Below are positions 17,171-28,188 of a DNA stretch of 64,000 bases, piece after piece. Position numbers and translations under genes: made by a program. Source of the DNA: Agrococcus sp. SL85 (lineage in GTDB: Bacteria > Actinomycetota > Actinomycetes > Actinomycetales > Microbacteriaceae); assembly GCF_026625845.1 (NCBI RefSeq), contig NZ_CP113066.1, positions 930,001-994,000 of the forward strand, read 5' to 3'. The stretch's first letter is position 1. Each line of letters starts with the position of its first letter. The notes under the pieces were generated by a model that saw nothing but the letters and a program-made list of their open reading frames with translations, did not search any database and was not told the origin of the DNA.

Positions 17171-17880
17171 ATGGACATCACGATCCCCGAGGCCCTGCTG
17201 CTGCTCGCGCTCGACGACGAGCGGGGCACCGCGATCCTCGACGACGGCACGCTCGGCACCGCGCTCTCGGCTGCAGCGATCGCGCAGCTGCTCGTCGACG
17301 GCCGCGTCCGCATCGCCGGCGAGGGCGAGCCCGGCGCGAGGCCCGGCCGCCTCGTCGAGGCGGCGGGCGCCAGCGACGACCGGCTCGAGCCGCTCGTCGC
17401 GCGCATCGCGGGCCGCACGCCGACGAGCGCCCTCCAGATCGCGGCGGGATTCGGCGGCGCGGGCTCGCCGAGCGGCAGGGTGCGCCGGCAGCTGCTCGAC
17501 GACTTCGCCGAGCTGGGCGTGCTCGTCCGCGAGCAGGACCGGTTCCTCGGCATGGTGTGGCGCGACCGCTGGGAGCGCGGCGAGCGTCGCGAGCTCGAGG
17601 ACGCCCTCCAGGCGCGCGCCCGCGCGGTGCTCGCCGATGCCGACGGCGCCGCCGACGACCCTGCGGACGCGCCGATCGACGCGGCGCTCGCGATCCTCCA
17701 CGGCGCCGACGCGCTGCCGAAGGCCTTCCCCGACCTCGACGAGGCGGCGCTGCGGGCCCGCGGCGAGGCGCTCGCCGAGGGCTCCTGGGCGAGCGCGCAG
17801 GTGCGCGAGGCGGTCGCATCGATGCAGGCGGCGATGACGGCCGTGCTGCTCACGACCGTCATCATGCCCGCGTCGTCGAG

Positions 17881-17884
<4 letters not shown>
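17171..17884 (+). CDS. GPP34 (GOLPH3/VPS74-like) protein
   Basis: A 237-residue soluble helical protein of the GPP34 family ([18 protein letters not shown] start; [35 protein letters not shown]). Eukaryotic members bind phosphatidylinositol-4-phosphate at the Golgi; actinobacterial members are abundant but of unknown role, perhaps membrane-associated. TAGCGT, six bases, ATG gives a leaderless promoter. Its TAG stop shares the tetranucleotide CTAG with the convergent treS stop. Confidence 0.85.
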
Positions 17885-19599
<1,715 letters not shown>

Positions 19600-19679
19600 G
19601 GAGGCTCCTCCTCGTCGTACGCAGGGGCATCCAGCCAACCACGTCCGCCGGGGAGCGCGCAGGATGCGCGCACAGCGAC

Positions 19680-19712
19680 GGCGCCGGCCCCGCGGGATGC
19701 GGGGCCGGCGCC
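19680..19712 (-). terminator. Strong hairpin terminator of the azt operon
   Basis: A 14-bp GC stem (19680-19693 with 19699-19712) and loop GGGAT lie just after the aztD stop on the minus strand. No T-run, as is common in actinobacteria. Confidence 0.75.
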
Positions 19713-19726
19713 GTGGGGTCGGACCG

Positions 19727-20947
19727 TCAGCCGACGAGCGCGAGCTCGTTCGGGGTGCCCTCGATCGTGCCGGTCGCGAGCACCTCGCCCGTGGCGAGGT
19801 CGATGCGGTGCACGGCGTTCGCCGCGGGCTCGGTGACGATCGCCTGGTCGCCGTCGACGACGAGCGCGGGGTGCGCCTCCTGCCACTCGGCGGGGCCCTC
19901 CCAGGCCTCGATCACCGGGTAGGAGGCCGTGATCGCCTGCGTCTCGACGTCGATGCGGTGCAGCGCGCCGTCGGTGCCGAGGAGCCACGCGGCGCCCTCG
20001 GCGTCGCGGCCGACGCCGCGCCAGGTGTACTCGACGCCCTCGGGCAGGTCGACGACGTCGAGCTGCGCGCCGTCGAGGTCGGCCGCGGCGGTGTCGACGA
20101 AGCCGACGCGGTGCAGCAGCGAGCCCTCGGCGTCCGGGTCGTCCTTGTAGTCGACGACCGCGATGGCCGACTCGTCGGTCACGTAGGCGTTGCCGACGCG
20201 GCCGAACTCGTCCGGGCTCTCGAGCTTCGCGAAGGCGCCGTCGACGTAGGTGAGCACGCCGTCCTCGCAGCCGAACAGCACGGCCTCGTCGGCGGCGACG
20301 CCCTCGCCGTGGACGGCGGGGCACTCCTCGAAGCGGGCGGTCTCCTCGCCCTGCGGGTCGAGCACGCGCACGCCGCTGCGCGACTCGCTGTCGCCGAGCG
20401 TCGAGAGCATCGTGCCGTCGGCGAGCTCGACCGCGACGCCGTGGTGCGCGGCCTCCGAGGTGAACTCGGTCGTCTCGGGCAGGCCCTCCGCCCCCAGCAG
20501 CGCGTCGGTGTCGAACGCCCAGAAGTCGCCGGTGCCGTCGTCGAAGAGCACGGTGCGCCCCTCGTGGCGGACGACGTGGCCCGGGGTGGTCGCGGGGAAG
20601 GTCGTGCCGGTGAGCTCGGGCGCGCTGCCGTCGGCGCCGGTCGCGAGCACCTGGAAGCCGCCCTCGGTCGTGACGAAGGCGTGCTCGCCGTCGCCGGCGG
20701 TGTTGAGCCGGTTGAAGCCGGGCAGCGGGATGTCGGCGAGCTGCTCGAGGGTGACGGCGTCGAGCACCGCGAGGCCGCCGTCGTAGGCGATCGCGAGGCG
20801 CTGGCCGGGCTCGGCGGCCGCGCCGGTCGTGGTCGGCGCGGCGCTCTCGCCGGGCGCCGCGGCGCTCGTGCAGCCGACGAGCGCGATCGCCGCGGCGGTG
20901 GCGAGGCCGAGCGCGGCGGCTCGGCGGCGGGGGGATGCGATGTGCAT
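19727..20947 (-). CDS. aztD: AztD-like zinc metallochaperone lipoprotein
   Basis: A 406-residue exported protein with a lipobox (VGCTS, Cys about 26) and a beta-propeller built of repeats such as [14 protein letters not shown] and [14 protein letters not shown]. His/Asp/Glu-rich loops ([19 protein letters not shown]) suit metal handling. AztD is a periplasmic zinc chaperone that hands Zn(II) to AztC; here it would be tethered outside the membrane. Last gene of the minus-strand azt operon. A related propeller is coded two genes upstream. Confidence 0.8.
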   Translation of the reverse strand: MHIASPRRRAAALGLATAAAIALVGCTSAAAPGESAAPTTTGAAAEPGQRLAIAYDGGLAVLDAVTLEQLADIPLPGFNRLNTAGDGEHAFVTTEGGFQVLATGADGSAPELTGTTFPATTPGHVVRHEGRTVLFDDGTGDFWAFDTDALLGAEGLPETTEFTSEAAHHGVAVELADGTMLSTLGDSESRSGVRVLDPQGEETARFEECPAVHGEGVAADEAVLFGCEDGVLTYVDGAFAKLESPDEFGRVGNAYVTDESAIAVVDYKDDPDAEGSLLHRVGFVDTAAADLDGAQLDVVDLPEGVEYTWRGVGRDAEGAAWLLGTDGALHRIDVETQAITASYPVIEAWEGPAEWQEAHPALVVDGDQAIVTEPAANAVHRIDLATGEVLATGTIEGTPNELALVG

Positions 20948-20957
20948 GGGGTCCTCT

Positions 20958-21026
20958 CTGGGAGTGGTGGTGGGTCTCAGGTGGTGGTGGGCCGCACGTG
21001 GCGGTGGGTCGCAGGTGGTGGGGGAG
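20958..21026. repeat. Degenerate GGTGGTGGG tandem tract between aztC and aztD
   Basis: Four imperfect copies of a GTGGTGGGTCGCAG-like unit fill the gap between aztC and aztD. No open gene is convincing here. It may be a spacer or a recombination-made repeat. Confidence 0.5.
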
Positions 21027-21028
21027 GC

Positions 21029-21937
21029 TCAGCCGAGCGCGGCGACGATGCGGTCGCCGTTCGCGGCCATGAGCTGGAGGTAGGTCTCGGCGCCGCCGCC
21101 GGGGGCGGTGAGCGACTCGGTGAAGAGCGTCTCGACGCGCACGTCGACGCCCGCCTCCTCGGCGAGCACCTGCACGAGCCGGTCGGGCTGCGAGGAGTCT
21201 GCGAAGAGCACGGGCACGCCGCCCTCGCGGATCGCGCCCGCGAGGTCGGCGAGGTCGCTCGCGCTCGGGGCGGCGAGGGTCGAGCCGCCGGGGATGACGG
21301 CGCCGACGAGGCGGAAGCCGTAGCGCTCGGCGAGGTAGCCGAAGACGTGGTGGTTCGTGACGAGGGCGCGGCGCTCCTCCGGGATCGCGCCGAAGCGCGT
21401 CTCGAGGTCGGCATCGAGCGCCTCGAGCTCGTCGACGGAGGCGTCGGAGGCGGCGTCGAGCGCGGCGCCGTCGATCCCCTCGACCTGCGAGAGTCGCGCG
21501 CGCAGCGCCTCGACGACCGAGACCATCTGCGTCGGGTCCGTCCAGAAGTGCGGGTCGGGACCGGCGGCGTCCTCGCTCGAGTACTGGAGCACCTCGACGT
21601 GGTCGCCGGCGGTCAGGATCGGCACCCCGGCCGCCGCGGCGGCCTCGACGTGCTGGGCGAGGCCCTCCTCGAGGCCGAGGCCGTTCTCGACCACGAGGTC
21701 GGCGGACTCCATGGTCGCCGCCTGCTGGGCGGAGATCTCGAAGGAGTGGGGATCGGCGTCCGGCGGCATGAGCACCGTCACCGCCGCCTGCTCGCCCACG
21801 AGCCCGTCGACGACGTCGCCGAGGATGTTCGTGGTGACGACGACGGAAGGGCGGTCGTCGCCCGCAGCCGGACCGCTGCAGCCGGTCGCGACGAGCGCGG
21901 CGGCGGCGAGCGCGACGATCGCGCGGCGGGCGCGCAT
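21029..21937 (-). CDS. aztC: Zinc ABC transporter substrate-binding lipoprotein
   Basis: A 302-residue cluster A-I (ZnuA/AztC) binding protein. Lipobox ATGCSG (Cys about 20), then the His ligands in PPDADPHSFE, AGPDPHFWTDP and NHHVFGY and an acidic ligand in LFADSSQ. It lacks the long His-rich loop of ZnuA, as AztC-type proteins do. It captures Zn(II) for AztB. The ATG overlaps the stop of the upstream lipoprotein gene (ATGA), consistent with a single operon. Confidence 0.9.
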   Translation of the reverse strand: MRARRAIVALAAAALVATGCSGPAAGDDRPSVVVTTNILGDVVDGLVGEQAAVTVLMPPDADPHSFEISAQQAATMESADLVVENGLGLEEGLAQHVEAAAAAGVPILTAGDHVEVLQYSSEDAAGPDPHFWTDPTQMVSVVEALRARLSQVEGIDGAALDAASDASVDELEALDADLETRFGAIPEERRALVTNHHVFGYLAERYGFRLVGAVIPGGSTLAAPSASDLADLAGAIREGGVPVLFADSSQPDRLVQVLAEEAGVDVRVETLFTESLTAPGGGAETYLQLMAANGDRIVAALG

Positions 21938-23193
21938 CAGCCGGCCTCGACGAGGTGGAGCGGCGAGGGCAGGGCGAGGGTGCGCGCGATGCGTGCGCCG
22001 TCGGCGTAGTCGACCTCGAACACGGCGTCGGAGGTCGCGTCGGGCACGTAGGCGCGGCTCGCGTCGACCTCGAGCGAGAGCGCCTCGGCCGCCTCGGGGT
22101 CGGCCAGGGCGCCGGCGAGCAGGGGCTCGCTCGCGCCGATCGGCGCGCCGGCCCCGTCGAAGGCGAGCACGCGGCCCTCGGCGTCGATCGCGACGACGTG
22201 GCCGTCCGCGTCGTCGACAGCGGCGACGCGCACGAGCGGCGCCTCGGTCTCGACGAGGGTCCACGCGCGCTCGCGGGTGTCGAGCAGCCAGTAGCCCGCC
22301 TCGCCCGCGACCGCTGCGGCCGTCGCCCGGCCCGCGCGCATCGCGAAGGCGGTCGGTCGGAGCGCCGCGCCGGTGCCGGCGGGCAGGTCGATGCGCTCGA
22401 GCGCGACGCCCGCGTCCTCCTCGACGGCGAGCACGGCGCCCTCGGCGCAGCCGAGCACGACGCCGACGCGGGTCCGGATGCCGCCCGCGGCGTCGGTGCA
22501 GGGCACGCTCTCGGCGACCGCACCCTCCGCATCCCTCGCCTCGACGGCGGAGGCGGTGGCGAGCACGAGGCCGTCGCCGAGGGGGGCCGCGAAGCCTGCG
22601 GGCGCGGCGCCCTGCTGGCGGCCGAGCTCGACGACCTCGCCCTGGCCGAGCGCGTCGCGGTCGAGCAGCACGACCTCGTCGCCGGCCCGCACGGCCGTGA
22701 CCGACTCGCTCGACACGATCGCGACCGCGCCCTGGGGGTCGCCGGTGCCGGCGTCGAGCGTGCCGACGTCGAGCGTGCCGACGATGCGGGGCTCGGCGCT
22801 GTAGTAGTGGGCGTGGTCGCCGTGGTCGACGGTCCAGGCGCCCGCGTCGACGATCACGACGCCCTCGGCCGTGGTGGCCGCGAGGAAGCGGCCGTCGTCG
22901 GCGACGTGGGTCGTGGCGCCGATGCCGCCCAGCTCCTCGACCTCCTCGGTCACCGGGTCGAGCAGGCGCACGGCGCCCGCGGCATCGATCGCGGCGAGCA
23001 GGTGGGCGGGCTCGGCGAGCTCGGCGGCACCCTCGACGTAGCCGTGCGGCCGCGCCTCGTCCGCCGCGGTCGACGCGGCGGGCGCCGGGGCGGGGGCTCC
23101 CGCGCAGGCCGTGAGCACGAGGGCTCCGGCCAGGGCGGCGGCGGCCGGGGCCGCCCGTCGGATGCTGCGGGCGGCGGTGGGTGACGGCGTCAC
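21937..23193 (-). CDS. Propeller-type lipoprotein of the azt locus
   Basis: A 418-residue lipoprotein: Arg-rich signal, lipobox LTACAG (Cys about 27), then repeats typical of a beta-propeller (LLAAIDAAGAVRLLDP, VVAIDAEGRVLAFD, DATSDAVFEVDYADG). WTVDHGDHAHYY offers clustered His as a metal site. It resembles AztD in plan, so the operon codes two propeller lipoproteins around AztC. The GTG start at 23193 follows GAGGAG and overlaps the permease stop (GTGA). Function as a second metallochaperone is inference. Confidence 0.8.
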   Translation of the reverse strand: MTPSPTAARSIRRAAPAAAALAGALVLTACAGAPAPAPAASTAADEARPHGYVEGAAELAEPAHLLAAIDAAGAVRLLDPVTEEVEELGGIGATTHVADDGRFLAATTAEGVVIVDAGAWTVDHGDHAHYYSAEPRIVGTLDVGTLDAGTGDPQGAVAIVSSESVTAVRAGDEVVLLDRDALGQGEVVELGRQQGAAPAGFAAPLGDGLVLATASAVEARDAEGAVAESVPCTDAAGGIRTRVGVVLGCAEGAVLAVEEDAGVALERIDLPAGTGAALRPTAFAMRAGRATAAAVAGEAGYWLLDTRERAWTLVETEAPLVRVAAVDDADGHVVAIDAEGRVLAFDGAGAPIGASEPLLAGALADPEAAEALSLEVDASRAYVPDATSDAVFEVDYADGARIARTLALPSPLHLVEAG

Positions 23194-24110
23194 GCGATGC
23201 TCCTCTCGAGGGCGCCCTCGGCGCCGGTCTGCTGCTCGGTGGGCGGTGCGGTGCGCGCGCCGTCGCGCGCCCGGAGGTCGGTGAGGCCGCGGATGCCGGC
23301 GGAGGCCGCGAAGGCGAGCACCGCGGCGATCGCGATCGAGGCGCCCGCGGCGGTGCCGAGGTGCCAGGAGCCGAGGAGCCCCGCGGCCACCGCCGCGGCG
23401 CCGAGGGCCGCGCCGAGCACCATGGTCGCGAGCATGCTGCGGGTCCAGAGCGCGGCGGCCGCGGGCGGGGCGACGAGGAGCGCGACCACGAGCAGCGTGC
23501 CAACGGCCTGGTAGGAGGCCACGACCGCCACGGTGACGAGGGCGGCGAGCCCGACGCGCGCGAGGCCGGGGCGGAGGCCCAGGGTCGCGGCGATGCGCTC
23601 GTCGAACGCGAGGGCGGTGATCGGGCGGTGCAGCGCCGTCGCGAGGAGCGCGGTGGCGGCGAGGCCGATCGCGAGGGCGACGAGCTCCGGCTCGCGCACG
23701 GCGAGCACGTCGCCGAAGAGGATCGCGGTGACGTCGGTGGCGAAGGAGCCCGAGGCCGAGACGACCACGACGCCGAGGGCGAGCATGCCGACGAAGGCGA
23801 TGCCGATCGCGGTGTCGTCGCGCAGCGCCCGGCGCCGGGTGAGCCACCCGATGCCCGCAGCCATCGCCGCGGCGCTCACGGCGGCGCCGGCGAGCGGCGA
23901 GCCGCCGAGGAGCGTCGCGATGGCGACGCCGGGCAGCATGCCGTGGCCGAGCGCCTCGCCGAGGAAGGCCATGCCGCGCGCCACCACCCAGGCGCCGGCG
24001 ATCGCGCAGATCGCGGCCGCCAGCACCCCGCCGAGCAGCGCGCGCACGAAGAACGCGGTCTCGAACGGGGCGAGGAGCACGGCGAGGCCGGGCAGATCGG
24101 TGGGAGGCAC
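23190..24110 (-). CDS. aztB: Zinc ABC transporter permease
   Basis: A 306-residue ABC-3 family permease with eight or nine membrane segments (AAICAIAGAWVVARGMAFLGEALGHGMLPG, FATDVTAILFGDVLAV, YQAVGTLLVVALLVAPPAAA). It forms the membrane channel with AztA. A GTG start at 24110 is set by the leaderless signal TATGGT six bases upstream and by homologous length. It is the first gene of the minus-strand operon and diverges from aztA across a Zur-like box. Confidence 0.92.
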   Translation of the reverse strand: MPPTDLPGLAVLLAPFETAFFVRALLGGVLAAAICAIAGAWVVARGMAFLGEALGHGMLPGVAIATLLGGSPLAGAAVSAAAMAAGIGWLTRRRALRDDTAIGIAFVGMLALGVVVVSASGSFATDVTAILFGDVLAVREPELVALAIGLAATALLATALHRPITALAFDERIAATLGLRPGLARVGLAALVTVAVVASYQAVGTLLVVALLVAPPAAAALWTRSMLATMVLGAALGAAAVAAGLLGSWHLGTAAGASIAIAAVLAFAASAGIRGLTDLRARDGARTAPPTEQQTGAEGALERSIA

Positions 24111-24115
24111 GCGTC

Positions 24116-24153
24116 GACCATAACGATAATCGTTCTCAACGTACAATCGAAGC
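24116..24153. promoter_or_regulatory. Zur-like box between two divergent leaderless promoters
   Basis: AACGAT-A-ATCGTT (24122-24134) is a perfect 6-1-6 palindrome of Fur-family type. On the minus strand TATGGT (24117-24122) sits six bases before the aztB GTG. On the plus strand TACAAT (24142-24147) sits six bases before the aztA GTG. One repressor dimer would shut both. Confidence 0.75.
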
Positions 24154-24960
24154 GTGCGCACAGCCTCCGACCCCGTCACGACCTCCGCCATCACGACATC
24201 CGCCGACGCCGCCTCGGCCGCGGCCGCCCACGACGTCGCCGTCCGCGGCCTCGCGGTGCGCAGAGGCGGCGCCCTCGCGCTCGTCGACGTGACCTGCACG
24301 CTGCGCGCGGGCGCCGTGACGGCCGTCGTGGGCGGCAACGGGAGCGGCAAGTCGACGCTGCTCGAGGCGCTCGCGGGGCTCCTGCCGATCGCCGCGGGGC
24401 GCATCGACGGGCCGCCGGCGGCCCGCGCGCTCGTCGTGCAGCGCTCCGAGGCCGACGACCGGGTGCCGCTGCGTGCCCGCCAGGTGGTGGCGATGGGGCT
24501 CTGGCGCGAGCGCGGCGCGCTCGGCCGGCTCGGGCGCGAGGACCGCGCGCGCATCCTCGCCGCCCTCGAGGAGGTCGGTGCGGCCGACCTCGCCGACCGG
24601 CAGCTCGCCTCGCTCTCGGGCGGGCAGCGCCAGCGCGTGCTCGTGGCGCAGGGGCTCGTGCAGCGGGCGCCGCTGCTGCTGCTCGACGAGCCGGCCGCGG
24701 CGGCCGACGCCGCGGCGCGCGACCGCATCGACGCGGCGCTCGCCGCCGCGGCGGGTCGCGGCGCGGCGGTCGTCGTCGCGACGCACGACCGCACGAGCCT
24801 CGCCCGCGCCGACCGCGCGCTGCTGCTCGACCGCGGCCGGGTCGTGGTCGAGGGCTCGCCGGCCGCTGCGGCGGCAGCGCAGGCCGAGGCTCGCCGCGGC
24901 GGCGCTCGCCCTCGGGAGGGCGTCGTGAGGATGCGCGCCGGGGCCGTGCGGGATCCGTGA
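24154..24960 (+). CDS. aztA: Zinc ABC transporter ATP-binding protein
   Basis: A 268-residue ATPase: Walker A GGNGSGKST (about residue 63), Q-loop VVQRSEADDRVPL, signature LSGGQRQRV, Walker B LLLLDEP and the H-loop THDR. An Ala/Thr-rich 25-residue leader precedes the domain, and a basic tail follows. It powers AztB/AztC zinc import. The GTG start at 24154 is fixed by the leaderless -10. It is transcribed away from aztBCD but shares the Zur-like box. Confidence 0.93.
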   Translation: MRTASDPVTTSAITTSADAASAAAAHDVAVRGLAVRRGGALALVDVTCTLRAGAVTAVVGGNGSGKSTLLEALAGLLPIAAGRIDGPPAARALVVQRSEADDRVPLRARQVVAMGLWRERGALGRLGREDRARILAALEEVGAADLADRQLASLSGGQRQRVLVAQGLVQRAPLLLLDEPAAAADAAARDRIDAALAAAAGRGAAVVVATHDRTSLARADRALLLDRGRVVVEGSPAAAAAAQAEARRGGARPREGVVRMRAGAVRDP

Positions 24961-25002
24961 GCGGCGCGCCGCCGCGGCTCCCGCGGGCGCACCATCGGAG
25001 CC

Positions 25003-25562
25003 GTGCCTATCCACGCAGCCCCCATCCGCCCCGGTCGCGCCTCGGCCGTGCGCCCGCGCCCGAGCCGCCTCCACCCCTGGGGCTCCTGCACGCTCACGGT
25101 CACCCGCTACGGCGGCGCCATCACCTCGCTCACCCTGCTGCCGCCGGACACGAGCGCCGATCGACGGCGATGGGTCGCGATCTCGTCGGTCGCGCCGCTC
25201 GTCGCGTGCGTCGCGACCGTGCTCGTGGGGCTCGGGCTCGCGGCGCTCGGGGTCGACGGCACCCTCGCGTTCGGCGTGCCCGCGGTGCTGGGCCTCCTGC
25301 TCGTCGTGACCGCGGCGCGCGAGGCGGGGCCGGCGCTGCGCCGGGCGGTCCGAGTCTCGGCGCGCGTCTCCGCCGTCGCGCCGCGCGCCTCCATGCAGCG
25401 CGAGGTCGCGGTGCTCGAGCGCCTCGTGGCGCCGATCGAGGCCGCCGAGCGCGCGTGGCGCGAGGGCCGCGGCTCGGAGGCGTCGCTCCGCGAGGCCTGG
25501 CGCGCCGCCTACGACGAGCCTGCGCCTGCGCGAGGCTCGTGCGCGCGGGCGTGCTGCGCTAG
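25003..25562 (+). CDS. DUF6611-like membrane protein, two 1-base frameshifts
   Basis: Reconstructed 185 residues. The N-terminal motif RLHPWGSCTLTVTRYG, TLLPPDTSADRRRW and two membrane helices (about 55-100) match the DUF6611 pattern; function unknown. The C-terminal coil (EREVAVLERLVAPIEAAERAW type) should continue as DELRLRELVRAGVLR and stop at TAG 25560-25562. This needs removal of one base at AGCCT 25517-25521 and one at AGGCT 25533-25537, both AGCT insertions. The restored stop shares CTAG with the convergent lacI stop, supporting the correction. Confidence 0.62.
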
Positions 25563-26571
25563 CCGCGGGGCGCGGTCGAGCCGCGCACGACGAGCTCGGG
25601 CGCGTAGCTCGTGTGGCCCGTGTCCGGGCCGCCGGCGGGGGCCTGCACGCGCTCCATGATCCAGGCCACGGCATCACGGCCGTGCTGCGCCGGGTCCTGC
25701 CGGACGGTCGTGAGGCCCCACGCGCCGGCCGACGGCACGTCGTCGACGCCCGTGATGCTGAGGTCCTCCGGCACGCGCAGCCCCAGCTGGTGCGCCGCGA
25801 GCACGATGCCGAGCGCGACCTCGTCGGTGCCGGCGGCGATGGCGCGGGGCCGATCGGGGCCCGCGAGCAGGCTCGCGCGCCGCGGCGTGCGCGCCCGCGA
25901 GGGTCGTGGGCACCGTGACGACGGGGCGCGGCTCGAGCCCGTGGCGGCGCATCGCGGCGTCGTACGCGGAGGAGCGGCGGTCGGACGACGAGGCGGCGAA
26001 GGGCTGCACCTCGGTCGCGCTCGAGACGTGCAGCACGTCGCGGTGGCCGAGCGCCACGAGGTGGTCGACGGCGAGCGTGCCCGCGGCGGCGTCGTCGAGG
26101 CTGAACGAGCGCACGTGGGGCGCCGGCTCGCCGACCGTGGCGACCGGCACGCCGCGCGCCGCGAGCAGCCGCAGGTCGTCGTCGCGGAGGCTCCAGGTGA
26201 TGCTGAGCAGCCCGTCGACCTCGCCGCGGCGCAGGAACCGCTCGATGCGCTCGTGCCCGCCCTGCCCGAGCTGGCCGATGTCGTAGAGGATGACGTCCTG
26301 CTCGTGCGCGTCGGCGGCGTCGGCGATGCCGTGCAGCACCGAGCCGAAGTACCAGCGGTCGGGAGCGGGCGAGAGCACGCCGATCGTGCTCGTCACGCCC
26401 GTGGCGAGGCGGCGGCCGGCGCCGGAGGCGCGGAAGCCCGCCTGCTCCGCCGTCTCCTGCACGCGCGCTCGCGTCGCGGGCGAGACGCCCGTGACGCGCG
26501 CGCGAGAGCGCGCGCGACGCGGTGGCCTTCGACACGCCTGCGGCGCGCGCGACGTCGTCGAGCCTCGGCAT
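25559..26571 (-). CDS. LacI family regulator of the sugar ABC operon, two frameshifts
   Basis: Reconstructed 336 residues. HTH: MPRLDDVARAAGVSKATASRALS. Effector domain from STIGVLSPAPDRWYFGSVLHG to the typical LSITGVDDVP and RQDPAQHGRDAVAW. Frame lost at a CG run (26494-26504, one extra base after the HTH) and at AGGCT 25869-25873 (coding GAGCTG read as GAGCCTG). It diverges from the ABC operon, whose promoter region has two GGAACCGGTTCC operators, so it should be its repressor, released by an alpha-glucoside-like sugar. Confidence 0.85.
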
Positions 26572-26620
26572 GCCGCCTCCTCGCGCCACCCCCGGCGGGC
26601 TGTGCCCGCGGGGCTCCACC

Positions 26621-26632
26621 GGAACCGGTTCC
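26621..26632. promoter_or_regulatory. LacI operator 1
   Basis: The perfect palindrome GGAACCGGTTCC lies in the lacI leader side of the divergent region. A second identical site lies 127 bases away, allowing looping. Confidence 0.8.
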
Positions 26633-26730
26633 GATCCTAGCGCCGCGCACGCGGGGGTCGGGGAGGAGGATCACGGACATCGTTGCCGAATCGCAACCAT
26701 CCGATCGTGGGGCGGCGCGGGGGAGGTGAG

Positions 26731-26759
26731 GTAGCGTCAGCGGCAGTGGAACCGGTTCC
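26731..26759 (+). promoter_or_regulatory. Sugar ABC operon promoter with LacI operator 2
   Basis: TAGCGT (26731-26736) is the likely -10, and GGAACCGGTTCC (26748-26759) lies just downstream of the expected transcription start, a roadblock position. Confidence 0.75.
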
Positions 26760-26825
26760 GGTTCGGCGACGCCACCGCATCCTGCGCACGGCCCGCCCCC
26801 TGCACCAGCGAACGAAGGAGTTCAT

Positions 26826-28172
26826 GTGAAGCACGCACGACGCGTCGGCCTGCCGCTCGGCATCGCCGGCGCCACGGCGCTCCTGCTCACGGGCTGCGTC
26901 GGCGACGCCGCACCCGGCAGCAGCGAGGACCCGGGCACCGCCCCCAGCGGCGACTGCGCCGACTACGCCGACTACGGCACCTTCGACGGCGCCGAGGTCA
27001 ACATCTACGGCACGATCCTCGACGCCGAGGCCGACCGCCTCAACGAGTCGTGGGCCCAGTTCGAGGAGTGCACGGGCATCGACGTGGTCTACGAGGGCTC
27101 GGCCGAGTTCGAGGCCCAGATCAACGTCCGCGTCCAGGGCGGCAACCCGCCGGACCTCGCGATCTTCCCGCAGCCGGGCCTCCTGGCCTCCGTCGCCGCA
27201 GGCGGCAGCGTGCTGCCCGCCCCCGAGGCCGTCCAGGCCAACGCCCAGGAGTTCTGGACCGAGGACTGGCAGAACTACGGCACCGTCGACGGCACGTTCT
27301 ACGCCGCGCCGCTCATGGCCTCGGTCAAGGGCTTCGTCTGGTACTCGCCGTCGGTGTGGGAGGAGAACGGCTGGACCGTGCCCACGACGCTCGACGAGCT
27401 CGACGAGGTCACCGCGTCCATCGCGGAGTCCGACGTCACGCCGTGGTGCGTCGGCTTCGGCTCGGGCGAGGCCACCGGCTGGCCGGGCACCGACTGGGTC
27501 GAGGACTACGTGCTCCGCACCGCGGGCCCGGACGTCTACGACCAGTGGATCACGCACGAGATCCCCTTCGACGACCCGGCGATCGCCACCGCGCTCGACC
27601 GCGTCGGCGACCTCATCAAGAACCCCGACTACGTCAACGGCGGCATCGGCGACGTCTCGACCATCGCGACGACGGACTTCGGCGAGGCGGGCCTGCCCGT
27701 GCTCGACGGCGAGTGCGCGATGCACCACCAGGCGTCGTTCTACGAGGGCTTCTGGCCCGAGGGCACGACGGTGGCCGAGGACGGCGACGTGTGGGCCTTC
27801 ATCACGCCCGGCACCGAGGCGGGCGCGCCCGCCGTCACCGGTGGCGGCGAGTTCGTCGGCGCGTTCAGCGACGACGAGGAGGTCGTGGCGGTGCAGACGT
27901 TCCTCTCGAGCGACGTGTGGGCCAACAGCCGCGTCTCGCTGGGCGGCGTCATCTCGGCCAACTCGGGCCTCGACCCGGCGAACGCCTCGAGCCCGCTGCT
28001 GCAGCAGGCCGTGGAGATCCTCCAGGACGACGCCACGACGTTCCGCTTCGACGGCTCGGACCTCATGCCGGGCGCCGTGGGCGCGGGCACCTTCTGGACC
28101 GGCATGGTCGACTGGATCTCGGGCGCCGACTCGGCGTCGGTGCTCTCGACGATCGAGCAGAGCTGGCCGTAG
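26826..28172 (+). CDS. Sugar ABC transporter substrate-binding lipoprotein (alpha-glucoside type)
   Basis: A 448-residue extracytoplasmic binding protein: signal with lipobox LLTGCVG (Cys about 25), then a type-1 fold with GGNPPDLAIFPQPGLL and aromatic residues (TWYSP-like VWYSPSVWEENGW). It fits the AglE-like family importing alpha-glucosides or maltodextrins. A GTG start at 26826 follows AAGGAG at good spacing. First gene of a three-gene operon (binding protein and two permeases). No ATPase is present, so a shared MsiK-like ATPase coded elsewhere is likely. Confidence 0.88.
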   Translation: MKHARRVGLPLGIAGATALLLTGCVGDAAPGSSEDPGTAPSGDCADYADYGTFDGAEVNIYGTILDAEADRLNESWAQFEECTGIDVVYEGSAEFEAQINVRVQGGNPPDLAIFPQPGLLASVAAGGSVLPAPEAVQANAQEFWTEDWQNYGTVDGTFYAAPLMASVKGFVWYSPSVWEENGWTVPTTLDELDEVTASIAESDVTPWCVGFGSGEATGWPGTDWVEDYVLRTAGPDVYDQWITHEIPFDDPAIATALDRVGDLIKNPDYVNGGIGDVSTIATTDFGEAGLPVLDGECAMHHQASFYEGFWPEGTTVAEDGDVWAFITPGTEAGAPAVTGGGEFVGAFSDDEEVVAVQTFLSSDVWANSRVSLGGVISANSGLDPANASSPLLQQAVEILQDDATTFRFDGSDLMPGAVGAGTFWTGMVDWISGADSASVLSTIEQSWP

Positions 28173-28188
28173 CAGGCAGCTGACGCCC

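Noticed and set aside
26561..26571. AGGCT near the lacI start as another insertion
   Set aside because: The frame MPRLDDVARAAG reads correctly through it, so the sequence is native.
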